Shown: positions 47,206 through 56,604, counted from the first letter of the stretch. The stretch is DNA of 64,000 nucleotides from Clostridiales bacterium (GCA_018333995.1 JAGXSG010000007.1:62001-126000), one strand, 5' to 3'. Notes: generated from the sequence alone by a model not told the origin. Numbers and translations: made by a program.

Positions 47206-47991
47206 GTGGGCTACCGGGTCAAGACTGATGCGTTTGAGGGGCCGTTTGACCTGCTACTGCACCTCGTAAGCCGTCACAAGGTCGATGTGCGGACAATCTC
47301 GATCACTGAAGTTACCGGTCAGTACCTCGAGTACGTGGAGCGCTTCCGTGATCTCGACCTCGATGTGGCGAGCGACTTCCTCCTCATCGCCGCGACGCTT
47401 CTTGAGATCAAGGCGGCCGCTTTGCTCCCCGCCGAGGAACACTACGCGGGTGACGAGATCGATGACCTCTCACCTGAGGAAGCCCGCGAACTGCTTGTAG
47501 CGCGTCTGCTCGCATACAGGCAGTTCAAGAGTGTCGCCGCCGAGCTTGCCGCCCGTATGGAAGCGGAGGGTCGCACGCACCCGCGTCAGGCTGGTCTCGA
47601 AGATCGATTCCTCGGATTGATGCCGGACTTCCTCGACGGCTTTACGCTTCGCGGGTTCGCGGTCATCTGTGCGGACCTGATCTACAAGCGCGAAGTGTTC
47701 CTCCTGCACGCGGAGCACGTCGCGGCCGCTCCCATTAGCCTCGAGCTGCACACGGAGAGCGTTTCGCGCACCCTCGCATCGAGGGGCTCGGCCCGTTTCA
47801 CCGAGCTGCTCGGTGAGGGAGCTACACCCGAGACCATCGTCGTAACCCTGCTGGCGATTCTCGAGCTCTACAAGCGCGGACGGGTGGACCTGCGTCAGGA
47901 CCGCTTGTTCGACGACATCCTTGTCATCGCATGCTTAGACGGCGTGGTCGCTTCGTCACCGCCGCACGCACGGACCCCGGAGGTGCCATGA
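47206..47991 (+). CDS. scpA: segregation and condensation protein A
   Basis: The kleisin of the SMC-ScpAB condensin complex, 261 residues. The N-terminal motif is DAFEGPFDLLLHLVSRHKVD, which binds the SMC neck, and the C-terminal winged helix (about 195-245) would bind the SMC cap. The middle is acidic and helical, the part that holds an ScpB dimer. The GTG start lies nine bases after trpS. It overlaps scpB by ATGA, the usual arrangement for this pair. Confidence 0.93.
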   Translation: MGYRVKTDAFEGPFDLLLHLVSRHKVDVRTISITEVTGQYLEYVERFRDLDLDVASDFLLIAATLLEIKAAALLPAEEHYAGDEIDDLSPEEARELLVARLLAYRQFKSVAAELAARMEAEGRTHPRQAGLEDRFLGLMPDFLDGFTLRGFAVICADLIYKREVFLLHAEHVAAAPISLELHTESVSRTLASRGSARFTELLGEGATPETIVVTLLAILELYKRGRVDLRQDRLFDDILVIACLDGVVASSPPHARTPEVP

Positions 47992-48659
47992 TGGAATCGC
48001 TCGATCCCGTTGTTAGGGGCGCGGTCGAAGCGTTGCTCTTCGTCTCGGATGAACCCGTCTCAACTGCCACGATAGCTCAGATCCTCGAAGTGCCGCACGC
48101 GGTCGTCTCCTCGACGCTTGCGGCGATCGCCGAAGAGTACCGGGCCGAAGAACGTGGATTTCAGCTACGCGAAGTCGCGGGAGGATGGCGTCTCTACACG
48201 CACCCCGCGTACCACGATCATATCGAGCGCTACGTCTTGTCGTGGGACACCCGCCGCCTGTCGCAAGCGGCGCTCGAGGCCCTCGCGGTCATCGCGTACC
48301 ACCAACCGGTCACTCGCGCTGGAGTGAACGCTGTACGCGGCGTCAACAGCGAGGCGGTGATCTCGTCGTTGATCGAGAAGGGTCTCGTGCGTGAGATGGG
48401 ACGCAATCCAGACGCGGGCAACGCGATCCTCTTTGGCACGACACGAACCTTCCTAGAGAAGTTCGGTTTGAAGGATCTCTCGGCCCTCCCTCCCCTTGAG
48501 GATTTCGCCCCCGACCCCCGAGTCGAAGAGCGGATACGGGAACGACTTGGGACTCCCACCTTTGGTGCGCCGGTGACGGAGGAGGACGAACCCGGGACCG
48601 AAGATGTAGAGTTTTCGTCTCCAAGTGAGCAAGATGACGACGTAATGAGAATCGACTAG
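47988..48659 (+). CDS. scpB: segregation and condensation protein B
   Basis: The 223-residue ScpB partner of ScpA, built of two winged-helix domains. Motifs are VRGAVEALLFVSDEPVS at the start, LREVAGGWRLYTHPAY, and LSQAALEALAVIAYHQPVTR with RGVNSEAVISSLIEKGLV, the most conserved block of the family. The C-terminal 50 residues are acidic and likely disordered. ATG 47988 overlaps scpA; ATG 47991 is equally possible. A ribosome binding site for rluB (AGGAGG) overlaps its stop. Confidence 0.93.
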   Translation: MMESLDPVVRGAVEALLFVSDEPVSTATIAQILEVPHAVVSSTLAAIAEEYRAEERGFQLREVAGGWRLYTHPAYHDHIERYVLSWDTRRLSQAALEALAVIAYHQPVTRAGVNAVRGVNSEAVISSLIEKGLVREMGRNPDAGNAILFGTTRTFLEKFGLKDLSALPPLEDFAPDPRVEERIRERLGTPTFGAPVTEEDEPGTEDVEFSSPSEQDDDVMRID

Positions 48660-48672
48660 GAGGCGTGTCCCT

Positions 48673-49458
48673 TTGGCCGAGCGGATCGTCCCGATGCGCC
48701 TTCAGCGATTTCTCGCGCGCGCCGGTGTCGCGTCGCGGCGGGGGAGCGAGGACCTCATGACCGCCGGACGCGTCACGGTAAACGGTGTGGTAGTGACCCA
48801 GCTCGGCGCAAAGGTCGATCCGCTTACCGACATCGTGGCCCTCGATGGCAAAACCGTCTCGCTTGAGGCCGAGCCGACATACGTCATGTTAAACAAGCCC
48901 GCGGGTGTCATCACGACAATGGACGATCCGCAGGGGCGTCCGTCCGTGGCCGGACTCGTGCCGCGCGAGCCGGCGGGCCTTTTCCCGGTGGGCAGGCTTG
49001 ACCGGGACACGACTGGCCTGTTGTTCTTCACGACCGACGGCGATCTCGCGCACTGGCTGATGCATCCGCGCTATCACGTCGAGAAGATCTATCTAGCGAG
49101 CGTCCAGGGCGCTCCTGATGAGGAGGCGCTGGCGCGACTACGTCAAGGAGTCGAACTTGACGACGGCCCCACCGCGCCCGCTCGCGTTCGCGCGATCGAC
49201 ATCGCATGTACGCAATCGTGTGTCGAGATCGCCATCCGGGAGGGACGCAACCGTCAGGTGCGCCGCATGTTCGAGGCGATCGGCCACACGGTTCTCTCGC
49301 TTAAGAGAATCTCGTTTGGGCCGCTTCATCTTGGTGATCTTGCCGTTGGGTCCTATCGGGTTCTCACGGCCGATGAAGTCGTGCTTCTGAAGAGTTCAGC
49401 ACACGACGGCGTCGCAGGCCAGACCGTGAAGGGCGGTGACGTGTGGCCCTCGTCGTGA
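48673..49458 (+). CDS. rluB: ribosomal large-subunit pseudouridine synthase (RluB/RsuA family)
   Basis: Turns a specific uridine in 23S rRNA to pseudouridine. The 261-residue enzyme has an N-terminal S4 RNA-binding domain (RLQRFLARAGVASRRGSEDL) and the RsuA-family catalytic domain, with the active Asp in PVGRLDRDTTGLLFFTTDGD. REGRNRQVRRMFEAIGH is the family's C-terminal motif. TTG 48673 is chosen because AGGAGG at 48659-48664 is eight bases upstream; the ATG at 48694 would have no such site. It sits after scpAB, a very common order in Gram-positives, and overlaps cobU by 16 bases. Confidence 0.92.
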   Translation: MAERIVPMRLQRFLARAGVASRRGSEDLMTAGRVTVNGVVVTQLGAKVDPLTDIVALDGKTVSLEAEPTYVMLNKPAGVITTMDDPQGRPSVAGLVPREPAGLFPVGRLDRDTTGLLFFTTDGDLAHWLMHPRYHVEKIYLASVQGAPDEEALARLRQGVELDDGPTAPARVRAIDIACTQSCVEIAIREGRNRQVRRMFEAIGHTVLSLKRISFGPLHLGDLAVGSYRVLTADEVVLLKSSAHDGVAGQTVKGGDVWPSS

Positions 49459-50024
49459 TCACGGGAGGAGCGCGTAGCGGCAAATCCGCTGCTGCCCAGC
49501 GCCTCGCGGAGTCCCGTCAGGCGGCGGGAGATCGTGTGGTGACTGTCGTGTTCGCGGATGGGGACTCTGACCAGGAGATGGCCGCGCGGATTGCACACCA
49601 TCGCGCTTTGCGGCCCCCTGAGTTCGCCGTCATCGAGGCGGGTGACGCGACAACCTGGCGCGGTGAGATTCCCACAGACGCCCTTCTCGTTATCGACTGC
49701 CTCGGTACGCTCGCCGCACGGCTCATGGATGAGTTGCCCGTAGCCCTCGACGATGACCCCGCCGGGTTCGAAGCAGCGTTCGACGCGGCGCTCAATGAGA
49801 CGATATCTTGGGTCGTGTGCCGAGCGGGAGACACGATCGTTGTCACCAACGAAGTTGGCTCGGGGGTGGTTCCCGCCTATGCGAGCGGACGGGTGTTTCG
49901 AGATTGCCTTGGCCGAGCCGGTGTGACGCTCGTACGGGTTGCCGATGCCGCCTACCTCGCGGTGGCCGGCAGGTTGATCGATCTTACCGCCGCGCCGTGC
50001 GAGCTTTCGTGGCCAAGTGAGTGA
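49443..50024 (+). CDS. cobU: adenosylcobinamide kinase / adenosylcobinamide-phosphate guanylyltransferase
   Basis: Phosphorylates adenosylcobinamide and attaches GMP, the first step of nucleotide-loop assembly of vitamin B12. The 193-residue protein begins LVVITGGARSGKSAAAQRLA, a P-loop typical of CobU, and contains IAHHRALRP with the His that carries the GMP, then LLVIDCLGTLAARL and VVTNEVGSGVVP. It starts inside the end of rluB and overlaps cobS by eight bases. No cobalamin riboswitch is seen upstream, because the start lies in rluB. Confidence 0.92.
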   Translation: MALVVITGGARSGKSAAAQRLAESRQAAGDRVVTVVFADGDSDQEMAARIAHHRALRPPEFAVIEAGDATTWRGEIPTDALLVIDCLGTLAARLMDELPVALDDDPAGFEAAFDAALNETISWVVCRAGDTIVVTNEVGSGVVPAYASGRVFRDCLGRAGVTLVRVADAAYLAVAGRLIDLTAAPCELSWPSE

Positions 50025-50883
50025 GCGCCTTGTGAACGAAACGAAGGCAGCTAAAGTTTCGCCGCCGTCACGTCCATTTCGCGATGCAGCGTTAGCGCTC
50101 ACGTTGCTCACCGTCGCGCCCCTTCGCACGCGCCTCCAACCTGAGTCGCGACCCGATGTCGCAGGGTGGTTCCCTCTTGCCGGAGCGTTGCTCGGCGTGA
50201 TGGCTGGCGTGATCGTGCTTTTGGCGGAGGTGCTCGCGAATGCGGCGGTGCATGCGGAAGCGCGCGGTGATGTGGCCGTTTCGCTCGCATGGCCGCTTGC
50301 CGCGTGTATCCTCGGCGCGTGGGCGCTCGCCACAAGGTTCTTGCACTGGGATGGTCTCGCGGACACCGCGGATGGGATCGGTGGAGGAGAGACAACCGAA
50401 GAACGGCTCGAGATAATGAAGGACAGCGCGATCGGCGCGTTTGGCGCCGTTTCGATTGTTCTTGTCGCCTTAGCTCAGAGCGCGGCTATCGCCACCATTC
50501 TCGCTTCCGGGAACTTGGCGCTCGAGCTGAAGCTCGCCTTCGTGGCAATCGTCCCCGTTATTGGACGCCTCTCCGCCACGTTCGCATGCTGGTTCGGCGT
50601 TCCTGCGCGACCGGGTGGGCTCGGTTCGTCCGTGATCGGTCGTCCCCGTGTTGCCGGCGTTGCCGGGACGGTGAGTGTCCTTTTCGCCTGCGGTGTCGTA
50701 CTTCTCCACTACGGCGGAGCTACCGGACTCGGCTGGTTACTCTTTGGCGTGCTTGTGGCCGCTTCTGTGGGACACGTGCTTGCCACACGAGCCGGGGGAG
50801 TGACAGGCGACGTCATGGGCGCGAGCATACTCGTTACAGAGGCGCTCATCTTGCTGGCAGCGACGATGGTGGTGGTGACGTGA
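50017..50883 (+). CDS. cobS: adenosylcobinamide-GDP ribazoletransferase (cobalamin synthase)
   Basis: Joins adenosylcobinamide-GDP to alpha-ribazole (phosphate) in the membrane. The 288-residue protein has about seven helices and the family core HWDGLADTADGIGGG with the acidic metal-binding residues, followed by RLEIMKDSAIGAFGAVSIVL. PDVAGWFPLAGALLG near the N-terminus is also typical. Two start codons lie close together (GTG 50017 and GTG 50032); the first keeps the overlap with cobU. The stop overlaps the phosphatase gene by GTGA. Confidence 0.92.
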   Translation: MSERLVNETKAAKVSPPSRPFRDAALALTLLTVAPLRTRLQPESRPDVAGWFPLAGALLGVMAGVIVLLAEVLANAAVHAEARGDVAVSLAWPLAACILGAWALATRFLHWDGLADTADGIGGGETTEERLEIMKDSAIGAFGAVSIVLVALAQSAAIATILASGNLALELKLAFVAIVPVIGRLSATFACWFGVPARPGGLGSSVIGRPRVAGVAGTVSVLFACGVVLLHYGGATGLGWLLFGVLVAASVGHVLATRAGGVTGDVMGASILVTEALILLAATMVVVT

Positions 50884-51470
50884 GTACCGATGTCCGATTC
50901 CTGCTGGTCAGGCATCCCGAAACAGTCGCGAACGTGGAAGGCAGATACGTCGGCCGAGGTAACACGCCGTTTACCGAGCGCGGGAACATTCAGGCGACCC
51001 TGCTCGCCGAACACATCGTCTCGTTCCGGCCTGCCGCGCTGTACACAAGTCCCCTCAGACGCGCCCGTGTGGTCGCCGAGCAGGCCTCCGTACGCCTCGG
51101 AGTCGATCCGATCGTCGATGTGCGCTTCACCGAGCTTGACTTCGGGCTTGCCGAGGGACTCACGTACGCTGAGACGTCCGAGCGGGGTGTGCAGTTTGAC
51201 TTTGCGTCGCCGGACGCGCCGGTGGCCATTGGCGGAGAGTCTCGCAACGAGATATACGACCGCGTCGCCAGAACGCTCGATGCGGTCCCTCACGCGTTCG
51301 ATCGCGTGGCCATCGTCACGCACGGCGGGGTGTTTCGTTCCGCCATAGCCCACCTCCTTGGACTGCCACGCCAAGCGATCTGGTCGTTTCACATACAAAA
51401 CGGATCGGTGGCCGAGATCCGCGTGCTTGACGGGCACGGAATGGTCGAGGAGTTCCGCACGATCGGGTAA
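50880..51470 (+). CDS. histidine phosphatase, probable alpha-ribazole phosphatase (CobC-like)
   Basis: A 196-residue histidine-phosphatase-fold enzyme. The catalytic motif is LLVRHPETVANVEGRYVG (RHPET where RHGET is usual, Pro replacing Gly), with TSPLRRARVVAEQ, the acidic region FTELDFGLAEGLT and the second catalytic His in AIVTHGGVFRSAIAHLL. Its place directly after cobS, with a GTGA overlap, makes removal of phosphate from alpha-ribazole-5'-phosphate or from cobalamin phosphate the likely role. A general phosphoglycerate-mutase-like phosphatase is the alternative. Between its stop and hisC, 106 bases show only a weak -10-like CACAAT. Confidence 0.85.
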   Translation: MSTDVRFLLVRHPETVANVEGRYVGRGNTPFTERGNIQATLLAEHIVSFRPAALYTSPLRRARVVAEQASVRLGVDPIVDVRFTELDFGLAEGLTYAETSERGVQFDFASPDAPVAIGGESRNEIYDRVARTLDAVPHAFDRVAIVTHGGVFRSAIAHLLGLPRQAIWSFHIQNGSVAEIRVLDGHGMVEEFRTIG

Positions 51471-51576
51471 CCCTGGCGGCGTACATCTCGCGGCTGGCGC
51501 GGCCTTGTCGCACGTTCGCGCACCTGCCACAATCCTAGTCCACGGTAGGCGGGTGCGCCGCAACGCAGGGGAGCGC

Positions 51577-52677
51577 ATGGACTGGGAGACGGCGATACGC
51601 GCAGAGCTCGAACCGATGGTGCCGTACGCACCTGGCTTGCGGGTGAGCGAAGTTCGCGAGCGCTCCGGCAAAGACAGGATCCTCAAACTTTCGAGCAACG
51701 AGCACCCGTGCGGACCGTTTCCCTCGGCGATTAGAGCGATGGAGGCCGTGCTGCCTCGTCTCAACCGCTATCCAGATGGCGCGGCGCGCGCTTTACGCCG
51801 TGAGCTGTGCGCCCGCCTCACTGTCGCCGATGAGAACCTCGTTGTTGGCAGCGGTTCCAACGAGCTCATCCGTCTCATCGCCCAGGCGTTCATCCGCCCA
51901 GGTGACGAGGTTGTTTTCGCGTGGCCGAGTTTTGTCGTCTACCCGATGGTGACTCAGATGTTCGGCGGCACGGCAGTCAAGGTGCCACTTGCTCACGGTG
52001 AGGTTCATGACCTTGAGGCGATGGCCGCCGCGATCACCGAACGCACCCGCATCGTGTTCTTGTGCAATCCCAACAATCCCACCGGTACGATCTATGATCG
52101 CCAGTCGTTTGAGGCGTTTTTGACTCGTCTCCCCGCGCATGTGATGCTCATTGTCGACGAGGCGTACTTTGAGTTCGTTGATGATCCCGAATACCCTGAC
52201 GGCCTAGCCTACTTCGACGGGAAACGCCCGATCGCGGTGTTGCGGACGTTCTCGAAGATCTACTCTCTCGCGGGCGCTCGTATCGGATACGGTGTCGTTC
52301 CCGCGCCGCTCGCCTCGGCGATACACAAGCTCCGTGAACCGTTCAACGTCAACACCGTGGCACAAGTCGCCGCGTTTTACTCGCTCGCCGATGAGGCCGA
52401 GGTCATCCGCCGCAAAGAGGAGAATCAGGAGCAGAAGACGTACCTCTATTCATGCTTCGACCGTCTCGGCATACCGTATGTCCCGTCCCAGACAAACTTC
52501 ATCTATGTGCATACGGACCGGCCGGTCGAAGCGTTCGATGCGCTCCTTTGCGAAGGGGTCATCGTTCGAGACTTCGGGACCGCGCCCGCGTTGCGGGTGG
52601 GGGTTGGTACCCCCGAAGACACCGCCACGACGGTAGCCGCCTTTCAAGCGGCCATCGACACTATGGGCGGCTGGTAG
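51577..52677 (+). CDS. hisC: histidinol-phosphate aminotransferase
   Basis: A 366-residue PLP enzyme of fold type I that makes histidinol phosphate and may also act on phenylpyruvate-type acids. ILKLSSNEHPCGPFPSAI near the N-terminus, VGSGSNELIRLIAQAF, FLCNPNNPTGTIYDR and the Schiff-base lysine in RTFSKIYSLAGARIGYGV are family markers. AGGGGAG just upstream favours ATG 51577; the frame is open to 51358, inside the phosphatase gene in another frame. No his operon is nearby, and tyrA and aroA follow, so a role in Tyr/Phe synthesis is likely. Confidence 0.92.
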   Translation: MDWETAIRAELEPMVPYAPGLRVSEVRERSGKDRILKLSSNEHPCGPFPSAIRAMEAVLPRLNRYPDGAARALRRELCARLTVADENLVVGSGSNELIRLIAQAFIRPGDEVVFAWPSFVVYPMVTQMFGGTAVKVPLAHGEVHDLEAMAAAITERTRIVFLCNPNNPTGTIYDRQSFEAFLTRLPAHVMLIVDEAYFEFVDDPEYPDGLAYFDGKRPIAVLRTFSKIYSLAGARIGYGVVPAPLASAIHKLREPFNVNTVAQVAAFYSLADEAEVIRRKEENQEQKTYLYSCFDRLGIPYVPSQTNFIYVHTDRPVEAFDALLCEGVIVRDFGTAPALRVGVGTPEDTATTVAAFQAAIDTMGGW

Positions 52678-52750
52678 CGACACTCGGATCTCGCCGATGC
52701 TGGAGGCTGACCGAAGCAGTCGCGTTAATCACGTGCCGGGAGGTGGGATC

Positions 52751-53887
52751 GTGCGTTTTCGTTCGATAGCGGTGATAGGTGTAGGGCTCATCGGGGGCTC
52801 GTTCGCGGCCGCGGCCAAACGTTTGGATAACCCGCCCACAGTTGTGGGGATTGACATCGACAAGAGAGCCCTCTCGTGGGCGTGTGACCACGGCGTCATC
52901 GACACCGCGTCCCTTCCGGATGGTTTGGGCACGCAAGCGTGGCTCGGAGAGGAAGGGGTCGACCTTGTCGTGCTCGCGACACCCGCTGCGCGCGCAGAGG
53001 AGTGGCTGCTTCGGCTCGGTTCTATGGGATACCGCGGGGTCGTGACCGATGTCGCATCGACAAAGAAGGGGATCGTGGATGCCGCCGAGCGTTACCTGAG
53101 ATCGGGCGCATCGTTTGTCGGTGGACACCCCATGGCAGGTTCAGAGCGTAGTGGCGTCGAGGCGTCCGACCCGAACCTGTTTGAAGGCGCGTACTACGTG
53201 CTGACGCCCACGGAGCGTACCGACATGGCCGCATTCCGCGGTGTGCACGCGCTTGTCTCCCAGTTTGGCTGTCGTGTCGTGTCGGTCGACGCGCACGCGC
53301 ACGACGACGTTGTCGCTATAGTCAGCCACGTCCCGCACGTCGCCGCCTCGGCGCTCGTAAACCTCGTCGCGCACCACGCGATTGGGCGATCCGACACCCT
53401 TCGCCTCGCGGCTGGCGGCTTCAAGGACACCACTCGAGTAGCGGCGGGCAGTCCCGAGTTGTGGACGGGCATCTGTCTTGACAACGCTCCCGCGGTCATC
53501 TCAGGGATCGGGGAGTTTTGCGATCAACTCGAGCGATTCACAACAGCGCTCCAAGCTGGAGACGTCGAGGCCACGCGGGCGTGGCTTGCCGAGGCTGCCG
53601 ACATCCGCCGTTCGCTTCCGGCCCAGTGGGTTCCGGCTACCGCGCAACTTACCGAGGTGGCCGTTCCGGTGCTCGACAGGCCAGGTGTAGTGGCCGAGGT
53701 GACCATGGCCGCAGGCAGACACGGCTGCAACATCGAGGGCATCGAGATCGATCATCGCTCGGAGGCGAGCGCGGATCTTCTCCTCGTTCTGACCGATGAG
53801 GGTGACATCGACGCCTTCGTTGCCGAACTTGTCGAGATCGGCTACTCGCCCCGGGTGGGCGCCATCGACATCCGCAAGGAGGGGTGA
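52751..53887 (+). CDS. tyrA: prephenate dehydrogenase with C-terminal ACT domain
   Basis: Oxidises prephenate to 4-hydroxyphenylpyruvate on the way to tyrosine. The 378-residue protein starts with a Rossmann fold (IAVIGVGLIGGSFAAAAKR), has GHPMAGSERSGVEA and the catalytic His region IVSHVPHVAASALV in the helical domain, and ends with an ACT regulatory domain (about 300-378, VPVLDRPGVVAEVTMAAGRH), suggesting feedback by an amino acid. GTG 52751 follows GGAGGTGG closely. aroA starts seven bases after the stop. Confidence 0.93.
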   Translation: MRFRSIAVIGVGLIGGSFAAAAKRLDNPPTVVGIDIDKRALSWACDHGVIDTASLPDGLGTQAWLGEEGVDLVVLATPAARAEEWLLRLGSMGYRGVVTDVASTKKGIVDAAERYLRSGASFVGGHPMAGSERSGVEASDPNLFEGAYYVLTPTERTDMAAFRGVHALVSQFGCRVVSVDAHAHDDVVAIVSHVPHVAASALVNLVAHHAIGRSDTLRLAAGGFKDTTRVAAGSPELWTGICLDNAPAVISGIGEFCDQLERFTTALQAGDVEATRAWLAEAADIRRSLPAQWVPATAQLTEVAVPVLDRPGVVAEVTMAAGRHGCNIEGIEIDHRSEASADLLLVLTDEGDIDAFVAELVEIGYSPRVGAIDIRKEG

Positions 53888-53893
53888 GGGTTC

Positions 53894-55210
53894 ATGCGTT
53901 TTTCACGTTTCGCCAGTGACAAGGGGCTTTCAGGCGTGCTTCGCGTCCCTGGTGATAAGTCCCTCTCTCACCGGGCGGTGCTCTTTTCGGCAATGGCAGA
54001 AGGGACGTCGGTTCTGTGCGGTCTTCTTGACAGTGCGGACGTCCGGTCGACCATAGACGCCTGCCAGATGCTCGGAGCGCGCGTAGAGGATCACGTGGCC
54101 CAAGATGGCTCGATTGAGGCGTCGGTCACCGGATGGGGGGCAACGGGTCCCGCGCGACCCTCAGGTCCGATCGACTGCGGGAACAGCGGCACTACGGCGC
54201 GCCTGTTGCTCGGCGTGATGGCTGGGTGGGATGTCGAGGTCACGCTCATAGGCGACGAGTCGCTCTCCCGGCGTCCGATGAGCAGGGTCACGTGGCCGCT
54301 TGCCCTGATGGGCGCGACGTGCGTAGCCACCGGGGGACACCTTCCCGTTACAATCCGTGGTGGAACGCTCGAACCGCTCGTGTACGAATCTCCCGTCGCG
54401 AGCGCTCAGGTCAAGACAGCGATACTGCTCGCCGGTATTCGTGCTAACGGACGCACAGTTGTCCGCGAACCTGCGCGGTCGCGAGATCACACAGAACGCC
54501 TGCTTCCCGCGTTCGGTGTGACGGTGGGAAGCGACTGGGACAGCAACTCCTCGTGGGTCGACGGTCCGGTGACACCGTCGGCCGCTTGTGTTCGCGTCCC
54601 TGGAGACCCCTCTTCGGCGGCGTTCATAGCTGTGGCCGCCGCACTCGTCCCGGGAAGCGAGGTCCGCATCGATGACGTCGCCCTGAACCCAACCCGTACA
54701 GGCTTCATAGAGGTGATGCGGCGCATGGGCGCATCGATCACAACGGTTCCTGACGCTGAGTACGGAGGAGAGCCCGCCGGTTCCATCACGGTTCGCCACT
54801 CGCCGCACCTGATGCCCACGATCGTTACCGCCGAGGAGGTTCCTTCGCTCGTCGACGAGATCCCCGTGCTCGCGCTCCTTGCGTCCGCCGCCGAGGGCGA
54901 GACCGTCTTTCTCGGCGTAGGTGAGTTGCGAGTCAAGGAATCCGACAGGCTTGCCGCCATTGTTGATGGCCTTCGCATTCTTGGAGTCGACGCCCGCGCC
55001 GAGAAAGACACGCTATACGTGCGGGGTCCAGCGCGACTCAAGGGCGGGGTCGTGCTCGACAGCATGGGTGATCACCGGCTCGCGATGGTGTGGGCGCTTG
55101 CGGGAATTGCGGCCGAGCAACCCGTTGAAGTGATCCGTTTCGACGCCGTTGAGGTGTCATACCCAGGATTTGCGCGGGACATCGCGGCACTTAGGGGGCT
55201 GGACCGGTAG
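53894..55210 (+). CDS. aroA: 3-phosphoshikimate 1-carboxyvinyltransferase (EPSP synthase)
   Basis: Adds enolpyruvate to shikimate-3-phosphate. The 438-residue enzyme has the two-domain inside-out barrel markers: PGDKSLSHRAVLFSAMAEGT, IDCGNSGTTARLLLGVMAGW, DESLSRRPMSRV and ELRVKESDRLAAI with the catalytic Glu/Asp pair near LVDEIPVLALLA. In the loop after GNSGT the Gly is followed by Thr-Thr, and the glyphosate-contact residues look like the common sensitive class, though this is a visual reading. The length is normal. cmk begins about 90 bases downstream. Confidence 0.95.
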   Translation: MRFSRFASDKGLSGVLRVPGDKSLSHRAVLFSAMAEGTSVLCGLLDSADVRSTIDACQMLGARVEDHVAQDGSIEASVTGWGATGPARPSGPIDCGNSGTTARLLLGVMAGWDVEVTLIGDESLSRRPMSRVTWPLALMGATCVATGGHLPVTIRGGTLEPLVYESPVASAQVKTAILLAGIRANGRTVVREPARSRDHTERLLPAFGVTVGSDWDSNSSWVDGPVTPSAACVRVPGDPSSAAFIAVAAALVPGSEVRIDDVALNPTRTGFIEVMRRMGASITTVPDAEYGGEPAGSITVRHSPHLMPTIVTAEEVPSLVDEIPVLALLASAAEGETVFLGVGELRVKESDRLAAIVDGLRILGVDARAEKDTLYVRGPARLKGGVVLDSMGDHRLAMVWALAGIAAEQPVEVIRFDAVEVSYPGFARDIAALRGLDR

Positions 55211-55301
55211 GAGAGGACGGCGTATGGGAACGCCAAGAGAACACGCGCCCTGGCGTGGTATGATTCGGCGGCCTTCCCACCTTTGGACGGACAGGACCAC
55301 G

Positions 55302-55976
55302 ATGATCGTCGCGATCGACGGCCCGGCTGCTTCGGGCAAATCGACCGTCGCCAAAATGCTCGCCACGGCCATCGGCGCGCACTACCTCGATACCGGAGCT
55401 ATGTACCGGGCGGTCGCCCTTGCCGCTCTCCAGAGTGGGATATCCCTCGATGACACGGAGGCCCTCACCCGTTTGTCCGCTGCACTCACTATCACCTTCG
55501 AGCACACCGGCGGCTCCCCGTTGCCGACAGCGGTGCTTCTTGACGGCGTAGACGTGACATCCGCGATTCGCACGCCAGAAGTTGATGCCGCCGTGAGCGC
55601 GGTCGCAAAGACGCCGGGCGTTCGCGCCATACTCGTCAGCCGTCAAAGACAGATCGCTTCAGCCGAGCCGGTGTTGGTCGCCGAGGGCCGCGACGTCGGC
55701 ACGGTCGTCTTCCCGCACGCCGCTGTTAAGGTCTTCCTCACCGCTTCTCCCCAAGAGCGAGCGAGAAGACGTCACGCCGAGATGACCGGCCGGGGTCATG
55801 CCGTAGAAAACGCTGATGTGCTCGCGGGCATCGCGAACCGCGATGAGGCGGACTCTACTCGCGACGCGTCTCCGCTCTTGATCGCCGCTGACGCCGTTGA
55901 ACTCGATACGACCGGGCTATCGGTTGCCCAAGTCGTCGCAAAGATCGCCTCCCTTGTGGAGGAGCGACACCGATGA
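55302..55976 (+). CDS. cmk: cytidylate kinase
   Basis: Phosphorylates CMP and dCMP. The 224-residue NMP kinase starts IVAIDGPAASGKSTVAKMLA (P-loop), continues HYLDTGAMYRAVAL, has VAEGRDVGTVVFPHAAVKVFL and the lid region ASPQERARRRHAEM. The frame is open back to 55149 inside aroA, but ATG 55302 places Met three residues before the first strand and follows AGGA at seven bases. A possible -10 box, TATGAT, lies at 55259-55264. The stop overlaps plsC (ATGA), as in many Gram-positive aroA-cmk-plsC clusters. Confidence 0.94.
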   Translation: MIVAIDGPAASGKSTVAKMLATAIGAHYLDTGAMYRAVALAALQSGISLDDTEALTRLSAALTITFEHTGGSPLPTAVLLDGVDVTSAIRTPEVDAAVSAVAKTPGVRAILVSRQRQIASAEPVLVAEGRDVGTVVFPHAAVKVFLTASPQERARRRHAEMTGRGHAVENADVLAGIANRDEADSTRDASPLLIAADAVELDTTGLSVAQVVAKIASLVEERHR

Positions 55977-56602
55977 AGTGGCTTATGGCGCGCATACTCA
56001 GGGCATCTGTCGCCAGGCTCGTCCTTGCGATCTACCGCACCCGTTTCATCGGCGCCCATCACGTGCCCGCGACCGGCGCCCTCATCGCTGGCAACCACGT
56101 TTCCTACCTCGACCCGGTGTTGTTGTGGTGTGGGGCCACTCGTCCGATCCACTTCATGGCAAAGGCCGATCTGTGGACCGTGCCAGTAGTGGGATGGGTG
56201 CTTCCGCGGCTATGGGCGATACCCGTACGTCGCGGAGAACCTGACAGGAGCGCGATTTCCAACGCCACTACCCTGCTTCAAGAGGGCAAACTCGTCGGCA
56301 TCTTTCCTGAAGGGACTCGGCACCGTGTTGCGGACGATTCTTTTGGAGAAGCCAACGAGGGGGTAGCCTTCATCGCGATGCGAGCAGATGTGCCGGTTAT
56401 CCCTGTAGGGATCGCAGGCACGGAAGCGGCAATGCCGCCTGGGACTCGGCTTCCCCGGTTTCCGCGAGTCACGTTCGTGTACGGTCCCCCCATCCATCCG
56501 GCCGCATTCGCCACCGGTGGACGAAAGGAGCGCGTATCCGCGATGACTGCCGCTATCATGGAGTCGATCGCCACGGCGCGTTCACAGGCGAGGGAGCGAT
56601 AG
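55973..56602 (+). CDS. plsC: 1-acylglycerol-3-phosphate O-acyltransferase
   Basis: Makes phosphatidic acid at the membrane. The 209-residue enzyme has the H-x4-D motif in IAGNHVSYLDPVLLW (about residue 41), the glycerophosphate-binding VGIFPEGTRHR, and FIAMRADVPVIPVGI. One N-terminal hydrophobic segment anchors it. It begins in the last codon of cmk. plsY and gpsA, which supply its substrate, lie 4-5 kb downstream, so three of the phospholipid start-up steps are in this neighbourhood. ispH follows two bases after the stop. Confidence 0.92.
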   Translation: MKWLMARILRASVARLVLAIYRTRFIGAHHVPATGALIAGNHVSYLDPVLLWCGATRPIHFMAKADLWTVPVVGWVLPRLWAIPVRRGEPDRSAISNATTLLQEGKLVGIFPEGTRHRVADDSFGEANEGVAFIAMRADVPVIPVGIAGTEAAMPPGTRLPRFPRVTFVYGPPIHPAAFATGGRKERVSAMTAAIMESIATARSQARER

Positions 56603-56604
56603 CG

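Noticed and set aside
49300-49442. A cobalamin riboswitch expected before cobU.
   Set aside because: cobU starts inside rluB and no B12 box or adenosylcobalamin aptamer pattern is present upstream.
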